This document shows, piece after piece, positions 40,969 through 51,044 of a DNA stretch of 64,000 nucleotides. A program made the translations under genes and the position numbers. The stretch covers positions 4,638,001-4,702,000 of the forward strand of contig NZ_CP054861.1 in the NCBI RefSeq assembly GCF_013459645.1. The letters are read 5' to 3'. The DNA comes from Martelella sp. NC20 (GTDB lineage: Bacteria; Pseudomonadota; Alphaproteobacteria; Rhizobiales; Rhizobiaceae). The first letter of the stretch is position 1. The number at the start of each line of letters is the position of its first letter. Under the pieces are notes generated by a model. It searched no databases. It saw only the letters and a program-made list of their open reading frames with translations, and was not told the origin of the DNA.

Positions 40969-42888
40969 GTGACGCTACCGTCAAAAACCTCCATTCTCGA
41001 CCGGATCAGTCTGCCCGCGGACCTTCGTGAAATCCACGACCGCGACCTGCCGCAGCTTGCCGACGAGGTGCGCGCGGAGATGATCTCATCGGTGTCGCGC
41101 ACCGGCGGACATCTCGGCGCCGGTCTCGGCGTGGTCGAGCTGACGATCGCGATCCACAAGGTGTTCAACACCCCGGACGACCGGCTGATCTTCGATGTCG
41201 GCCACCAGTGCTATCCGCACAAGATCCTGACGGGACGGCGCGAGCGGATGACGACGCTGCGCCAGGAAAACGGCATTTCCGGCTTTACCCGGCGGGCCGA
41301 AAGCGAATACGATCCCTTCGGCGCCGGCCATTCCTCCACCTCGATTTCCGCCGGCCTCGGCATGGCGGTCGCCTCGAAGCTTCAGGACCGGCCGCGCAAC
41401 GTCATCTCCGTCATCGGCGACGGCGCGATGTCGGCCGGCATGGCCTATGAGGCGCTCAACAATGCCGGCGCGCTCGGCGCGCGCCAGATCGTGATCCTCA
41501 ACGACAACGACATGTCGATTGCAAGGCCGACCGGGGCGATGAGCGCCTATCTGGCGCGGCTCGCCTCCGGCAAGACCTATCTCGAAGTTCGCGATTTCGG
41601 AAAGCGGCTGACCTCCTATCTCGGCAAGTCGATCGACCGCGCGATCTCGCGCGCCGTCGGCCATGCCCGTGGATACGTCACCGGCGGCACCATGTTCGAG
41701 GAGTTAGGCTTCTACCATATCGGCCCGATCGACGGTCATTCCTTCGACCATCTCCTGCCGGTGCTGCGCAACGCCCGCGACAATGCCCGCGGCCCGGTGC
41801 TGATCCATGTCGTGACCCAGAAGGGCAAGGGCTATGCGCCTGCCGAAGCCGCCGCCGACAAGTGCCACGCCGTCAGCCGTTTCGATGTGGTGACCGGCCA
41901 TCAGGCGAAATCGAAGCCCAATGCGCCGAGCTACACCTCCGTGTTCGCCAGGGCGCTGATCGAGGAAGCCCGCAACGACAAGGATGTGGTGGCGATCACC
42001 GCCGCCATGCCGTCGGGCACCGGTCTCGACAAGTTCGAGGAGATTTACCCAAGTCGGATTTTCGACGTCGGCATTGCCGAGCAGCACGCCGTGACCTTTG
42101 CCGCCGGCCTTGCAAGCGAGGGCATCAAGCCGTTCTGCGCGCTCTATTCGACGTTCCTGCAGCGCGGTTACGACCAGGTGGTCCACGATGTCGCGATCCA
42201 GGGCCTGCCGGTACGTTTCCCGATCGACCGCGCCGGTTTCGTCGGCGCCGACGGGCCGACCCATGCGGGGTCCTTCGACACCACCTATCTCGCCACCCTG
42301 CCCGGTTTCGTGGTGATGGCCGCCGGCGACGAACTCGAACTGATGCATATGGTGCGCACCGCCGCCGCCTATGACGAGGGTCCGATCTCGTTCCGCTATC
42401 CGCGCGGCGAAGGCACCGGCGTGACGCTGCCGGAACGCGGCGAGATTCTCGAAATCGGCAAGGGTCGGATCATTTCCGAGGGCTCGAAGGTGGCGCTCTT
42501 GTCCTTCGGCACCCGGCTCGGGGAATGTCGCGAGGCGGCGACGGTTCTGAACGCCGCAGGGCTTTCGACCACGGTCGCCGATGCCCGTTTCGCCAAGCCG
42601 CTCGACCACGCCCTGATCCGCCAGCTCGCCGCCCATCACGAAGTGCTGGTGACGATCGAGGAAGGTGCCGTCGGCGGGTTCGGCGCCCATGTGGTCCAGT
42701 TCCTCGCCAATGAGGGCCTGCTCGACCACGGCCTCAGGGTGCGCCAGATGGTTCTTCCCGATATCTGGATGGAACAGGCCAGGCCCGAGGATATGTATGC
42801 GAAGGCCGGCCTCAACCGCGACGGGATCGTGGAAACCGTGTTCCGCGCGCTTGGCCGCCACGGCATTTCAACCGGCACGGTCGGCTAG
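40969..42888 (+). CDS. dxs: 1-deoxy-D-xylulose-5-phosphate synthase
   Basis: 639 residues from a GTG at 40969 (TATGAGG before it); the longer frame from 40843 reads through the palindromic repeat and is rejected. First enzyme of the MEP isoprenoid pathway: condenses pyruvate and glyceraldehyde 3-phosphate with thiamine diphosphate. [35 protein letters not shown], the ThDP motif [18 protein letters not shown]...ND, and the transketolase-C-type [18 protein letters not shown] are all present. Followed by tlyA after 152 bp, as usual in rhizobia. Confidence 0.95.
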   Translation: MTLPSKTSILDRISLPADLREIHDRDLPQLADEVRAEMISSVSRTGGHLGAGLGVVELTIAIHKVFNTPDDRLIFDVGHQCYPHKILTGRRERMTTLRQENGISGFTRRAESEYDPFGAGHSSTSISAGLGMAVASKLQDRPRNVISVIGDGAMSAGMAYEALNNAGALGARQIVILNDNDMSIARPTGAMSAYLARLASGKTYLEVRDFGKRLTSYLGKSIDRAISRAVGHARGYVTGGTMFEELGFYHIGPIDGHSFDHLLPVLRNARDNARGPVLIHVVTQKGKGYAPAEAAADKCHAVSRFDVVTGHQAKSKPNAPSYTSVFARALIEEARNDKDVVAITAAMPSGTGLDKFEEIYPSRIFDVGIAEQHAVTFAAGLASEGIKPFCALYSTFLQRGYDQVVHDVAIQGLPVRFPIDRAGFVGADGPTHAGSFDTTYLATLPGFVVMAAGDELELMHMVRTAAAYDEGPISFRYPRGEGTGVTLPERGEILEIGKGRIISEGSKVALLSFGTRLGECREAATVLNAAGLSTTVADARFAKPLDHALIRQLAAHHEVLVTIEEGAVGGFGAHVVQFLANEGLLDHGLRVRQMVLPDIWMEQARPEDMYAKAGLNRDGIVETVFRALGRHGISTGTVG

Positions 42889-42924
42889 TGTCTGTCAGGT
42901 TCAAATCGAACCAGACAGACACTA
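42886..42924 (+). terminator. Long inverted repeat at the dxs stop
   Basis: TAGTGTCTGTCAGGTTC and GAACCAGACAGACACTA form 17-bp arms (one mismatch) with a 5-nt loop, starting exactly at the dxs stop codon and followed by a T-rich stretch. It probably ends the dxs transcript. The near-symmetric ends also resemble a small mobile palindromic element. Confidence 0.6.
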
Positions 42925-42960
42925 GATTTATTTGTTTTCGTTTGTCTTTTCGTTTCGGAT

Positions 42961-43000
42961 GAACGAAAAACCGGCTTCCACTTTTTCGCCCGACGCCCTG
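42961..43000. repeat. Partial RIME-like repeat in inverted orientation
   Basis: GAACGAAAAACCGG followed by CCACTTTTTCGCCCGACG is the reverse complement of the first hairpin of the repeats at 40822 and 62962, with a damaged outer arm. The second hairpin is missing. Confidence 0.6.
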
Positions 43001-43040
43001 ACGGCTTGCGCCAGCCGCCAAAACCGTCCATGGAGCGGCC

Positions 43041-43808
43041 ATGACCGCGCCCGTCACCCCCATGCGTCTCGACCAGTTGCTGGTCGCGCTCAACCGTTTC
43101 GAAACCCGCTCGCGGGCCCGCGATGCGATTGCGCGCGGGGCGGTGACGGTGAACGGGAAGAAGGCGGCAAAGCCCGGCATGACCGTCAGCCCCGACGCCC
43201 TGATCGAAATCGACGACCCAGCCGAACATTATGTTTCGCGCGCCGCGCTGAAACTGGCGGCAGCACTCGATCATTTTGCATTGTCGCCGGCGGGCGCGCA
43301 TGTGCTCGATATCGGCGCCTCGACCGGCGGTTTCACGCAGGTGCTGCTGGAGCGCGGCGCAGGTCACGTCACCGCGATCGATGTGGGACATGGCCAGATG
43401 GCGGGCCGGATCTCCGATGATCCCCGGGTCACGAATATCGAGGGGCTGAATGCCCGATACCTGACCCGCGACGATATCGCCGAGGGGTCGGTGCAATGGG
43501 TGGTTTCCGATGTCTCGTTCATCTCGCTCAGGCTGGCGCTGCCGCCGGCGTTGGAACTTGCCGAACCGGGCGCGGTCTGTATCTTGCTGGTCAAGCCGCA
43601 ATTCGAGGCCGGCAAGGACAATATCGGCAAGAAGGGGCTGCTGAAGGACGCAGCGCTCGGTCCACAGATTGCCGCCGAGCTTGAAAGATGGCTCACCGGG
43701 GACATTGGCTGGCAAAGCCTCGGCATTACGCCCTCGCCGATCGAGGGCGGCGACGGCAACCGCGAATTTCTGCTCGCCGGACGCAAACCCGGCAAAAAAG
43801 AGGAATAA
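43041..43808 (+). CDS. tlyA: TlyA family rRNA methyltransferase
   Basis: 255 residues. N-terminal S4 RNA-binding domain (MRLDQLLVALNRFETRSRAR, AIARGAVTVNGKKAAKPG), then an FtsJ-like SAM domain with the first loop VLDIGASTGGFTQVLLERGA, the acidic VTAIDVGHGQ and the catalytic Lys region LLVKPQFEAGKDNIGKKG. TlyA proteins methylate 2'-O of cytidines in 16S/23S rRNA. Followed by another RNA methyltransferase gene within 7 bp, so the two form an operon. Confidence 0.92.
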   Translation: MTAPVTPMRLDQLLVALNRFETRSRARDAIARGAVTVNGKKAAKPGMTVSPDALIEIDDPAEHYVSRAALKLAAALDHFALSPAGAHVLDIGASTGGFTQVLLERGAGHVTAIDVGHGQMAGRISDDPRVTNIEGLNARYLTRDDIAEGSVQWVVSDVSFISLRLALPPALELAEPGAVCILLVKPQFEAGKDNIGKKGLLKDAALGPQIAAELERWLTGDIGWQSLGITPSPIEGGDGNREFLLAGRKPGKKEE

Positions 43809-43814
43809 AATCCC

Positions 43815-45071
43815 ATGGCGGCCGAAACCGTGACCATCGAAAAGCTGGGCGCAAAGGGCGATGGCATCGTATCCACGCCCGACGGCCCGGTCTTCGTGCC
43901 GTTCGCATTGCCCGGAGAGCGCATCACCATCGCGCGGCACAAATCCTCCGGCACAATGCTCGCGCTGCTGGAACCGGCGGCCGAGCGCGTGGCGCCCGCC
44001 TGCCGGCATTTCGGCCCGGACGGCAAGAACGGCACCTGCGGCGGATGTACCCTCCAGCATCTGGCCGCCGCCCCCTATCAGGCCTTCAAGCGCCAGGTGG
44101 TAATCGACGCGCTTGCAGCCAACGGCCTCGACTGTCCGGTCGACCCTTTGGTCACGGCCGCGCCCGGCCAGCGCCGCAGAGCGACCTTTTCCGCGCGCCG
44201 GACCGAAGGCAGGATCGTGCTCGGCTTTTCCAGCCCGGAAAGCCATCACATCGTCGAAATCGAGGAATGTCCGGTGCTGTCGCCGGCGCTGTTTTCGCGC
44301 CTGCCGGCCCTGCGCCTACTGGCCGGCATTCTGGCAACCGGCACAGACCCCTTCCGGATCGCCGTGCTTGACACCGAAACCGGCCTCGATATCGGTTTTT
44401 CAGGGCTCAAGCCGCCATCCGAAAAGCGCCGCCAGGCCGCGACCCGCGCGGTCATCGCGGTCAAGGGCATTGCCCGCCTGACCTATGAGGACGAGATCAT
44501 TGTCGAACCGGTGCGCCCTGTCCTCGACATTGCCGGAACCAAGGTCAATCCGCCGCCCTCGGGCTTCGCTCAGGCAACCCTTGAGGCAGAGGAGGTGATG
44601 GCGGGGCTGGTGGCGAAGCATCTGAAAAGCGCCCGTCACGTCGCCGATCTCTTCAGCGGTTACGGCACCTTCGCCCTGCGGCTGGCCGCAAAATCCAAGG
44701 TTCACGCGGTCGAATTCGACGCGCCTGCCCTTGCCGCGCTCGATGTCGCCGTGCGCAACCGCCAGGGACTGAAGGCTGTGACGAGCGAGCGACGCGACCT
44801 GTTCCGCCGCCCGCTGCTGCCGCGCGAGCTTGCAGGCTTCGACGGCGCGGTGTTCGATCCGCCACGCGCGGGCGCGCGCGAACAGGCTGAAGAGCTTGCC
44901 CGCTCCAAGGTCGCGAAGATCGCCGCGGTTTCGTGCAATCCCGCCACCCTTGGCCGGGATCTGCGGCTACTCGTCGACGGCGGTTACCGGATCGAGCGGG
45001 TCATCCCGATCGACCAGTTTCTCTGGTCCTCTCACGTGGAAGCGATAGCGCTTCTCAGTCGGGTCAGATAA
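43815..45071 (+). CDS. TrmA/RlmD family RNA (uracil-5-)-methyltransferase
   Basis: 418 residues. N-terminal TRAM-like barrel (VTIEKLGAKGDGIVSTPDG), a Cys-rich iron-sulfur site (CRHFGPDGKNGTCGGCTLQH), SAM loop VADLFSGYGTFALRLA, the DPPR motif FDPPRAGAREQ and catalytic Cys in VSCNPATLGRDL. It forms m5U in 23S rRNA (RlmC/RlmD type) or tRNA; which one cannot be told from sequence alone. In an operon with tlyA. Confidence 0.9.
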   Translation: MAAETVTIEKLGAKGDGIVSTPDGPVFVPFALPGERITIARHKSSGTMLALLEPAAERVAPACRHFGPDGKNGTCGGCTLQHLAAAPYQAFKRQVVIDALAANGLDCPVDPLVTAAPGQRRRATFSARRTEGRIVLGFSSPESHHIVEIEECPVLSPALFSRLPALRLLAGILATGTDPFRIAVLDTETGLDIGFSGLKPPSEKRRQAATRAVIAVKGIARLTYEDEIIVEPVRPVLDIAGTKVNPPPSGFAQATLEAEEVMAGLVAKHLKSARHVADLFSGYGTFALRLAAKSKVHAVEFDAPALAALDVAVRNRQGLKAVTSERRDLFRRPLLPRELAGFDGAVFDPPRAGAREQAEELARSKVAKIAAVSCNPATLGRDLRLLVDGGYRIERVIPIDQFLWSSHVEAIALLSRVR

Positions 45072-45078
45072 ACCAAAA

Positions 45079-45102
45079 CCCCGGCGGAAAATCCGTCGGG
45101 GG
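45079..45102 (+). terminator. Hairpin terminator after the RNA methyltransferase
   Basis: CCCCGGCGG and CCGTCGGGG with an AAAAT loop, eight bases after the stop. Stem is strong; no clear T-run. Confidence 0.55.
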
Positions 45103-45138
45103 TCAGTTTGTTGACAAAGCCTGCCTCATTCTCCGCCG

Positions 45139-45291
45139 TCATGCTCGGGCCTGTCCCGAGCATCTAAGCACGTATCAACACGACAAGCGTCTCGGACGAA
45201 AAGACAATTCAACTACACAGTCCATTACGAAACGCCAACGCCGCTCGTGCGGAACGGTGGTTAGATCCTCGGCACAAGGCCGAGGATGACG
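45139..45291. repeat. Paired-hairpin intergenic repeat element
   Basis: Two hairpins frame the 150-bp element: ATGCTCGGG/CCCGAGCAT (45141-45163) and ATCCTCGGC/GCCGAGGAT (45265-45287), flanked by GTC and GAC. This arrangement (GTCATGCTCGGG ... CCGAGGATGAC) is a common non-coding repeat in Hyphomicrobiales. The rest of the 300-bp gap 45072-45371 holds only terminator hairpins. Confidence 0.55.
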
Positions 45292-45324
45292 TCCGTAAAA
45301 AAGGATAGGTTTGTCAGCAGTCCG

Positions 45325-45348
45325 ACCCCGGCGGAAAACCGCCGGGGT
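45325..45348 (-). terminator. Hairpin terminator after the BA14K-like gene
   Basis: ACCCCGGCGG and CCGCCGGGGT with a 4-nt loop, 23 bp downstream of the minus-strand stop. It is a perfect 10-bp stem. Confidence 0.6.
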
Positions 45349-45371
45349 CTCGATCATCCTGCCGGACAAAC

Positions 45372-45899
45372 TCAGTAGTAGGGCGACAGGCACTGCTGGC
45401 GCGGCCCGTTATAAGGCTGGAAGGTGTTGTCGTAGCTCCGGTAGGAGCGATAACGGTTATCGCACCAGGCATAATGCTTGGGGTTCAGCCCGTTGGTCTG
45501 CTGCGGACGGTTGTTGTTTCCGGCAGCAATCGCCCCGCCGATGATCAGCGCGCCGGCGCCGAAAATGGCGAGCGGCACCCAGGAATCATTGTTGTCATCC
45601 CAGCCCCAGTTCGGGCCCGGAGGCGGCGGACGACGACCGCCATGGTGGTAGTTGCCGCCACGATTACCGTAGCCGTTGTAATAGCCGCCGCGATTGCCGT
45701 AATTGTTGTTGTTGCGGCCGCCATTATAAGCCTGGTGCCGGTTGCGATCCCAGCCCCGGCCATCGACCAGTTCGATATTCGAGCTGGCGACGCCCGTCGG
45801 GTTCATGGAGATCGGCATGGACTGTGCCGGCAGAGCGCTCGCCGCGACCACGGCGGATGCAATCGCTGCTGCGACCGTTTTTCTTGCCATATTCAACAT
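45372..45899 (-). CDS. BA14K-like secreted/surface protein
   Basis: 175 residues with an N-terminal signal ([20 protein letters not shown]). The middle is a low-complexity Asn/Gly/Tyr-rich stretch (about 60-100), then a Pro run ([12 protein letters not shown]), a hydrophobic segment ([18 protein letters not shown]) and a C-terminal BA14K motif [20 protein letters not shown] ending [12 protein letters not shown]14K is a Brucella immunoreactive, lectin-like family found across rhizobia. GGGAG precedes the ATG. Membrane- or envelope-linked role is likely; exact function unknown. Confidence 0.82.
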   Translation of the reverse strand: MLNMARKTVAAAIASAVVAASALPAQSMPISMNPTGVASSNIELVDGRGWDRNRHQAYNGGRNNNNYGNRGGYYNGYGNRGGNYHHGGRRPPPPGPNWGWDDNNDSWVPLAIFGAGALIIGGAIAAGNNNRPQQTNGLNPKHYAWCDNRYRSYRSYDNTFQPYNGPRQQCLSPYY

Positions 45900-46056
45900 C
45901 TGCTACTCCCGTTGTTGTTCGCAATACCGAAACCGATGGGTTCCGTTGCTGACTGTGACCACCATAAAACCTGCCACCTGAACTCAGCATTAACGGCTTG
46001 TTTAGTGATCGATAAACGTTTGAAACCGACGGGAGGTTCAAAAGAATATGCGCTGG

Positions 46057-46377
46057 CTAGCCGATCTCCAGCGTCCGGATAAGGTCGTTCTCCAGGGTAA
46101 AGGCATAGTCGAGATCGACCGGGCTGCCGGGGAAATTGCCCGCGACATGCGCGGTGACGACGTGCCTGCCACTATCGGTTCTGGCGGCGACCGGCGTGCT
46201 GGTGTACTGATATTCGCTGGCTGTCCTTGCCTTCCATGCGGCGATCGCCGCCCTTCCGGTGTGGGTCTTGCCCTCGTCGCGCACGGTGGCATCTTCGGCA
46301 AAGCACTGCTTTATGGCATCGGTATCGCCGGCATCGGCGGCCAGGTAGGCGGCGATCGGTTTCGGTAGGTCGAGCAT
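46057..46377 (-). CDS. NTF2-like / SnoaL-type small protein
   Basis: 106 residues from the ATG at 46377 (GAGGAAACCACC before). Single cone-shaped NTF2-like domain: AAYLAADAGDTDAIKQCFAE, DATVRDEGKTHTGRAAIAAW and a later DLDYAFTLENDLIRTLEI. Such proteins bind small molecules or act as isomerases. It is divergent from an HxlR regulator with about 60 bp between starts, so it is probably that regulator's target. Confidence 0.85.
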   Translation of the reverse strand: MLDLPKPIAAYLAADAGDTDAIKQCFAEDATVRDEGKTHTGRAAIAAWKARTASEYQYTSTPVAARTDSGRHVVTAHVAGNFPGSPVDLDYAFTLENDLIRTLEIG

Positions 46378-46438
46378 GGTGGTTTCCTCGTCTGCTGGTT
46401 TCATTGCGCGCCGGGGAAATGTGGTCTAATCTGAAAAA

Positions 46439-46816
46439 ATGACAAGTACGAACGAAAAAGTTGGGTACTCACCCGAAAGTAAGCATGAACACACGCGCGA
46501 ATCTGCGGCTGAGGGCGTGGAAGCCGCGCTGCGTTTTCTGGAAGGTCGATGGAAACTGGTGATCCTGTTCCACCTGTTCGGCGGCACGGTGATGCGGTTT
46601 TCGGAGCTGGAAAGGGCGATCCCGGAGGTTTCGCAGAAAATGCTGATCCAGCAGCTTCGCGCGCTGGAGACCGACGGCATTGTGCGCCGGGTGGTCTATC
46701 CCGAGGTGCCGCCAAGGGTGGAATATCGCCTCACCGACTGGGGGCAGGCGCTTTGCCCCGCGCTCGACGCGCTTTTGACCTGGGCGGGGCAGAAGCCCGA
46801 ATTTCGTAGCCCGTGA
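46439..46816 (+). CDS. HxlR family transcriptional regulator
   Basis: 125 residues; winged helix with the HxlR pattern: LEGRWKLVILFHLFGGTVMR, FSELERAIPEVSQKMLIQQL and RLTDWGQALCPAL. It has no conserved Cys in the N-terminal part, so a redox-sensing role is not supported. Divergent from the NTF2-like gene, which it likely controls. Confidence 0.9.
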   Translation: MTSTNEKVGYSPESKHEHTRESAAEGVEAALRFLEGRWKLVILFHLFGGTVMRFSELERAIPEVSQKMLIQQLRALETDGIVRRVVYPEVPPRVEYRLTDWGQALCPALDALLTWAGQKPEFRSP

Positions 46817-46842
46817 CGCATTGATGCGCCACGGGCCAATGA

Positions 46843-47424
46843 TCAGATTTCGCTCTGGCTGGTCACAATGCGCGAGACCAGGCCGTATTCGATCGCTTCC
46901 TCGGCCGAAAGCCAGTAATCGCGGTCGATATCCTTGGCGATCTTTTCCTCCGACTGACCGGTGGCCTTCGAGAAAATCCTGATCAGCCGCTCGTTCATCT
47001 TGATGATCTCGCGGGCCTGGATCTCGATATCGGAAGCCGGGCCGCGGGTGCCGCCGGAGGGCTGGTGCAGCAGGAAACGGGTATTGGGCAGGCAGATGCG
47101 ATCTTCCTTCGGCGCTGCCGCAAAGATCAATGCGCCGGCGGAAGCGACCCAGCCCGAGCCGATCATGATCACCTTCGGCTTGATGAACTTGACCAGATCG
47201 TGGACCGAATCGCCCGATTCGACATGACCACCCGGCGAGTTCACGAAGACGCGGATATCCTCGTCGGAAACGGCGGCCATTGCGACAAGCTGCGAGCACA
47301 CGCGCTGAGCGAGTTCCTGCGTGATCGGGCCATAGATGAAGATCGAGCGCGATTTGAACAGGTTGGCTTCCGCCTCCTTGCCCAGAGGCAGTTCGGTCGT
47401 CTTGTCGTCGTCTTCTTCGCTCAT
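46843..47424 (-). CDS. clpP: ClpP-type serine protease (paralogue)
   Basis: 193 residues from the ATG at 47424 (TTGGAGATACCG before; the track's four extra codons begin at a TTG). Catalytic Ser95 ([13 protein letters not shown]) and His120 (FLLHQPSGG); the Asp lies in [19 protein letters not shown]. The [16 protein letters not shown] loop is conserved. The acidic N-terminus and the change around the Ser (VASAGAL rather than the usual QAASMGA) show this is one of the several ClpP paralogues of rhizobia rather than the housekeeping form next to clpX. No Clp ATPase gene is adjacent. Confidence 0.9.
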   Translation of the reverse strand: MSEEDDDKTTELPLGKEAEANLFKSRSIFIYGPITQELAQRVCSQLVAMAAVSDEDIRVFVNSPGGHVESGDSVHDLVKFIKPKVIMIGSGWVASAGALIFAAAPKEDRICLPNTRFLLHQPSGGTRGPASDIEIQAREIIKMNERLIRIFSKATGQSEEKIAKDIDRDYWLSAEEAIEYGLVSRIVTSQSEI

Positions 47425-47563
47425 CGGTATCTCCAAGAATCAGGGAACTGCCAACCGACTTAATGCGAATATACGGCTATTACAATGTCTGACGGGCTTG
47501 TGGCCCCGAGCCGCCCGAGAAAACGCCTGCGCATGTCGGGGGCAAACCCCGGCCCTCACGTTC

Positions 47564-48478
47564 TCATTCGATCCGGACCCGCACGCCGTGGGCCTTCACC
47601 CCTTCCGGCTCGACATGGATGGCAAGCGAGGAGCCGGGGATCGCCGTCTTGATCGCACCTTCCAACCGGTCGCAGATGTCATGCGCCTCGCCAACGGTCA
47701 TGTCGGCGCTCACCACCAGATGGAAATCGATGAAGGCGGCGGAACCCGCCCTGCGGGTGCGCAGGTCGTGGACATCGGAGGAGCCGGCGGCATTGTCGGC
47801 GATCGCCCGGCGGAGGGCTTCCGCCTCGTCCGGCGGGAGCGCCGTGTCCATCAGCCCGCCGACTGATTCGCTGATCAGCGTCCACCCGGCGTAGAGAATG
47901 TGGGCGGCGACCGCAAGCGCGATCAGCGGATCGAAGATCGCATAGCCGGTTGCAAGCGCCAGCCCGAGCCCGATCACCACGCCGATCGAGGTGACGACAT
48001 CGGTGCGGATATGCTTGCCGTCGGCGACAAGCGCCGGCGAGCGCGCCGCGCGCCCGGCGCGGATCAGCACATAGGCCCAGACGCCGTTGATAAGACTTGC
48101 CACCACATTGACGCCAAGGCCGAGATAGATGTCGTCCGGCATGGTGGGATGAAGCATCTCGGCGGCTGCTTCCCTGAAGATCAGAAGCGCCGCCACGACG
48201 ATCGCGACGCCCTCGACAACAGCGGAAATATACTCGGCCTTGTGATGACCGAACTGGTGATCGTGATCGGCAGGCTTGGAGGCATAGACGATGGCGATGA
48301 AGGCCGCGATCGAGGCGACCACATTGACGATCGATTCCAGCGCGTCAGAAAGAAGGGCGACCGAGCCGGTCAGATGCCAGGCAGCAAGCTTGATCGCGAG
48401 CACGAGCAGCGACAGCGGGATTGTGGCAAAGGCAAGCTTCCGGGGCATGCTTTTTCCGTGGGCATGGCCTGTGCTCAT
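47564..48478 (-). CDS. Cation diffusion facilitator (CDF) family transporter
   Basis: 304 residues. Six membrane helices and a cytoplasmic C-terminal domain. Metal-site motifs: LLSDALESIVNVVASIAAF in helix 2 and DHDHQFGHHKAEYISAVVEG after it, and the later VADGKHIRTDVVTSIGVVIG in helix 5. C-terminal domain shows VHDLRTRRAGSAAFIDFHLV. It would export a divalent metal (Zn, Fe, Co or Mn) in exchange for protons. No metal regulator nearby. Confidence 0.92.
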   Translation of the reverse strand: MSTGHAHGKSMPRKLAFATIPLSLLVLAIKLAAWHLTGSVALLSDALESIVNVVASIAAFIAIVYASKPADHDHQFGHHKAEYISAVVEGVAIVVAALLIFREAAAEMLHPTMPDDIYLGLGVNVVASLINGVWAYVLIRAGRAARSPALVADGKHIRTDVVTSIGVVIGLGLALATGYAIFDPLIALAVAAHILYAGWTLISESVGGLMDTALPPDEAEALRRAIADNAAGSSDVHDLRTRRAGSAAFIDFHLVVSADMTVGEAHDICDRLEGAIKTAIPGSSLAIHVEPEGVKAHGVRVRIE

Positions 48479-48650
48479 TGCGCTCTCCCCGTGGCGTTCA
48501 CAATCGTTCGGGAAACCGGGCGGCTTCCTTCATGACGATTTAAAATTGCAGAATGTAGGCGTGTACCCGAGATTAACGGCGGTCAAATGCAAAGCGGGCC
48601 GGAGAGGCCCGCTTTGCATTGCTACTCAATCACGATCTTGTCCGCAAGCC

Positions 48651-50852
48651 TCAGCCGACAGCTTTCCGGCCTGTAACATCGGCATGAACGACCAATTTGC
48701 CGACGACATTCTCGATGATGCGCATGCCGGCATCGCCGCCGAGCGTCATGATCGATTCAGGATGGAACTGAACGGCGGCTACCGGCTCGCTGACATGCTC
48801 GATGCCCATGATGATGCCGTCATCGGTCTCGGCGGAAATCGTGAAATCGGTCGGCAGCGCCACCGCATCGGCAAAGATCGAGTGGTAGCGCCCGACGGTG
48901 ATCTCGTTGGGCAGGCCATCGAACAGCCGGCCATGTTCGAGGATGCGGATGCGCGAGGGCTTGCCATGCATCGGCACGGCCAGTTGCCTGAGCGTGCCGC
49001 CATAGGCTTCCGCCAGCGCCTGCAGGCCCAGGCAGACGCCGAAGATCGGCAGGTTGCGCGCCCGCGCCTTCCTGATCGTCGCCTTGCAGTCGAAATCCTT
49101 CGGGGTTCCCGGACCGGGCGACAGCACCACGAGATCGGGCGCGACCCGGTCGAACGTCTCCTCGGCCACCGGCGACCTCACGGTCGCGACCTCCGCGCCG
49201 GTCTGGCGGAAATAATTGGCGAGGGTGTGAACGAAACTGTCCTCATGATCGACCAGCAGGATCTTGAGGCCCTTGCCGACCTTCTCGACGGTGCGCACGG
49301 CGGGCGCGCGTTTTTCCGCGTCCGCCTCGCGGATCGCGGCAAGCATGGCTGAAGCCTTCAATTCGGTCTCCGCTTCTTCCTCATGGGGATCGGAATCGTA
49401 GAGCAGGGTCGCCCCGGCGCGCACCTCGGCAACGCCCTGCTTGACCCTGATGGTGCGCAATGTCAGCCCCGTATTCATGTCGCCGTTGAAGCCGACCATG
49501 CCGATCGCGCCGCCATACCAGGCGCGCGGGCTCTTCTCGTTGCTCTCGATGAAGCGCATCGCCCAGAGCTTCGGCGCACCGGTGACGGTCACCGCCCAGG
49601 CGTGGCTCAAAAACGCATCGAAGGCATCCATGCCTTCTCTGAGCCGGCCCTCGATATGGTCGACGGTGTGGATCAGCCGCGAATACATCTCGATCTGACG
49701 CCGGCCGATGACCTTGACCGAGCCCGGTTCGCAGACGCGGCTCTTGTCGTTGCGGTCGACATCCGAGCACATCGTCAGTTCGGATTCGTCCTTCTGCGAA
49801 TTGAGCAGTTTCAGGATCTGCTGGCTGTCGGCAATCGGGTCCTCGCCGCGCTTGATGGTGCCGGAAATCGGGCAGGTCTCGACCCGGCGGCCGGTGATGC
49901 GCACGAACATTTCCGGCGAGGCGCCGATCAGATATTCCTGATTGCCGAGATTGATGAAGAACGAATAGGGCGAGGGATTGGTGGCCTTCAGTCGCTTCGA
50001 AATCGCCGAGGGCTGGCTTGCGCAACGCTCCATGAACTGCTGGCCCGGCACCACTTCGAACAGGTCGCCGCGCACGAAGCTTTCCTTGGCCCGCGTCACG
50101 AGCCCGGCATATTCGCCTGGCCGGTGATCGCTTTTCGGCGGCACGCTGTTGGACGGGCGGAACGGATCGGGCTCGATCTCGCCATCCCTGCCATCGGTCG
50201 TGACGCCGTCCTTTTCAAAATCATAGCGGTCGATCCAGGCCTTGGCGGCATGGTTGTCGACCATCAGCACCTCGTCGGGCAGGAACAGCACCATGTCGCG
50301 CTGGTCTTGCGGGCGTTCGAGTTTCAGCGCGACGGCGTCGAACTGGAAGGCGAGGTCGTAGCCGAACGCGCCGTAAAGGCCGAGGCTCGCATCCTCGTCG
50401 GAATGGAACAGATCGGCGATCGCGCGCAGCACGGTGAAAACGGTCGGCGCCTTGGAGCGCTCCTCCTCGGTGAACTGCCGGTCGGGCTCGGCCACCTTGA
50501 GATCGATGCGACGGGCCTCCCGGGACAGAACGGTCACGGCGTCGAGCGTTTCCAGCGCCGGCAGCATCAGGTCGAGCAGCGCCTCCCCCCGGCCGTTGAA
50601 GGCCTCGAGCCAGACGTTGCGGCCATTGCAGGAGATCGCCACCGGCGGATCGATGACGGCGGTGTCCCAGCGGGTGTAGCGGCCCGGATACTCGTAATTG
50701 GAGGACAGCACCGCGCCGCGCCGCGAATCGAGACGCTCGATATAGCTCGATATCGCGTCGTCATAGGGCACGAAACGCCGTGTGCGGGTAATTGTCACGC
50801 CGCCTCTGGTCAGATAGCTCTCGCCGCCATCGGGCCGTTCATGAAGGCTCAT
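48651..50852 (-). CDS. trpE(G): Fused anthranilate synthase TrpE(G)
   Basis: 733 residues: the TrpE aminase part (about 1-515, with [16 protein letters not shown] and [20 protein letters not shown]) and the TrpG glutamine amidotransferase part (about 530-733, with oxyanion and nucleophile [12 protein letters not shown] and [10 protein letters not shown]). First enzyme of tryptophan synthesis from chorismate, in one chain as is usual in rhizobia. Preceded by a trpL leader peptide and an attenuator. Ribosome site GGAGCAGGAAA. Confidence 0.95.
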   Translation of the reverse strand: MSLHERPDGGESYLTRGGVTITRTRRFVPYDDAISSYIERLDSRRGAVLSSNYEYPGRYTRWDTAVIDPPVAISCNGRNVWLEAFNGRGEALLDLMLPALETLDAVTVLSREARRIDLKVAEPDRQFTEEERSKAPTVFTVLRAIADLFHSDEDASLGLYGAFGYDLAFQFDAVALKLERPQDQRDMVLFLPDEVLMVDNHAAKAWIDRYDFEKDGVTTDGRDGEIEPDPFRPSNSVPPKSDHRPGEYAGLVTRAKESFVRGDLFEVVPGQQFMERCASQPSAISKRLKATNPSPYSFFINLGNQEYLIGASPEMFVRITGRRVETCPISGTIKRGEDPIADSQQILKLLNSQKDESELTMCSDVDRNDKSRVCEPGSVKVIGRRQIEMYSRLIHTVDHIEGRLREGMDAFDAFLSHAWAVTVTGAPKLWAMRFIESNEKSPRAWYGGAIGMVGFNGDMNTGLTLRTIRVKQGVAEVRAGATLLYDSDPHEEEAETELKASAMLAAIREADAEKRAPAVRTVEKVGKGLKILLVDHEDSFVHTLANYFRQTGAEVATVRSPVAEETFDRVAPDLVVLSPGPGTPKDFDCKATIRKARARNLPIFGVCLGLQALAEAYGGTLRQLAVPMHGKPSRIRILEHGRLFDGLPNEITVGRYHSIFADAVALPTDFTISAETDDGIIMGIEHVSEPVAAVQFHPESIMTLGGDAGMRIIENVVGKLVVHADVTGRKAVG

Positions 50853-50930
50853 TTTCCTGCTCCACCTCGGTAATGCGGCGTTTTTCCCGCATTCTGGTCA
50901 TCTTAAGCCCTTGCAAAGACGGCCCAAAAC

Positions 50931-50959
50931 AAAAAAGCCGCCTCGTTTGAGGGCGGCTT
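50931..50959 (-). terminator. trp attenuator (Rho-independent terminator)
   Basis: On the minus strand AAGCCGCCCTC pairs with GAGGCGGCTT around an AAAC loop, followed by a T-run (read on the plus strand as AAAAAA before the hairpin). It lies between trpL (50997) and trpE(G) (50852), exactly where ribosome-mediated attenuation requires a terminator. Confidence 0.88.
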
Positions 50960-50996
50960 CGTCAGATCAACTGAACATGCGTGATCGCGGCCGCCG

Positions 50997-51044
50997 TTAG
51001 CGAGCCCACCACCAGTTTGCAATGTTGTTCATCGTGATCGTCAT
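50997..51044 (-). CDS. trpL: trp operon leader peptide
   Basis: Fifteen codons MTITMNNIANWWWAR then TAA. Three consecutive Trp codons, a position before an attenuator hairpin and the WWWAR ending match rhizobial trpL leader peptides. When charged tRNA-Trp is scarce the ribosome stalls at the Trp codons and the terminator does not form. A start at 51032 (MNNIANWWWAR) is also possible. In Sinorhizobium the released leader RNA also acts as a small RNA (rnTrpL); the same could be true here. Confidence 0.88.
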   Translation of the reverse strand: MTITMNNIANWWWAR

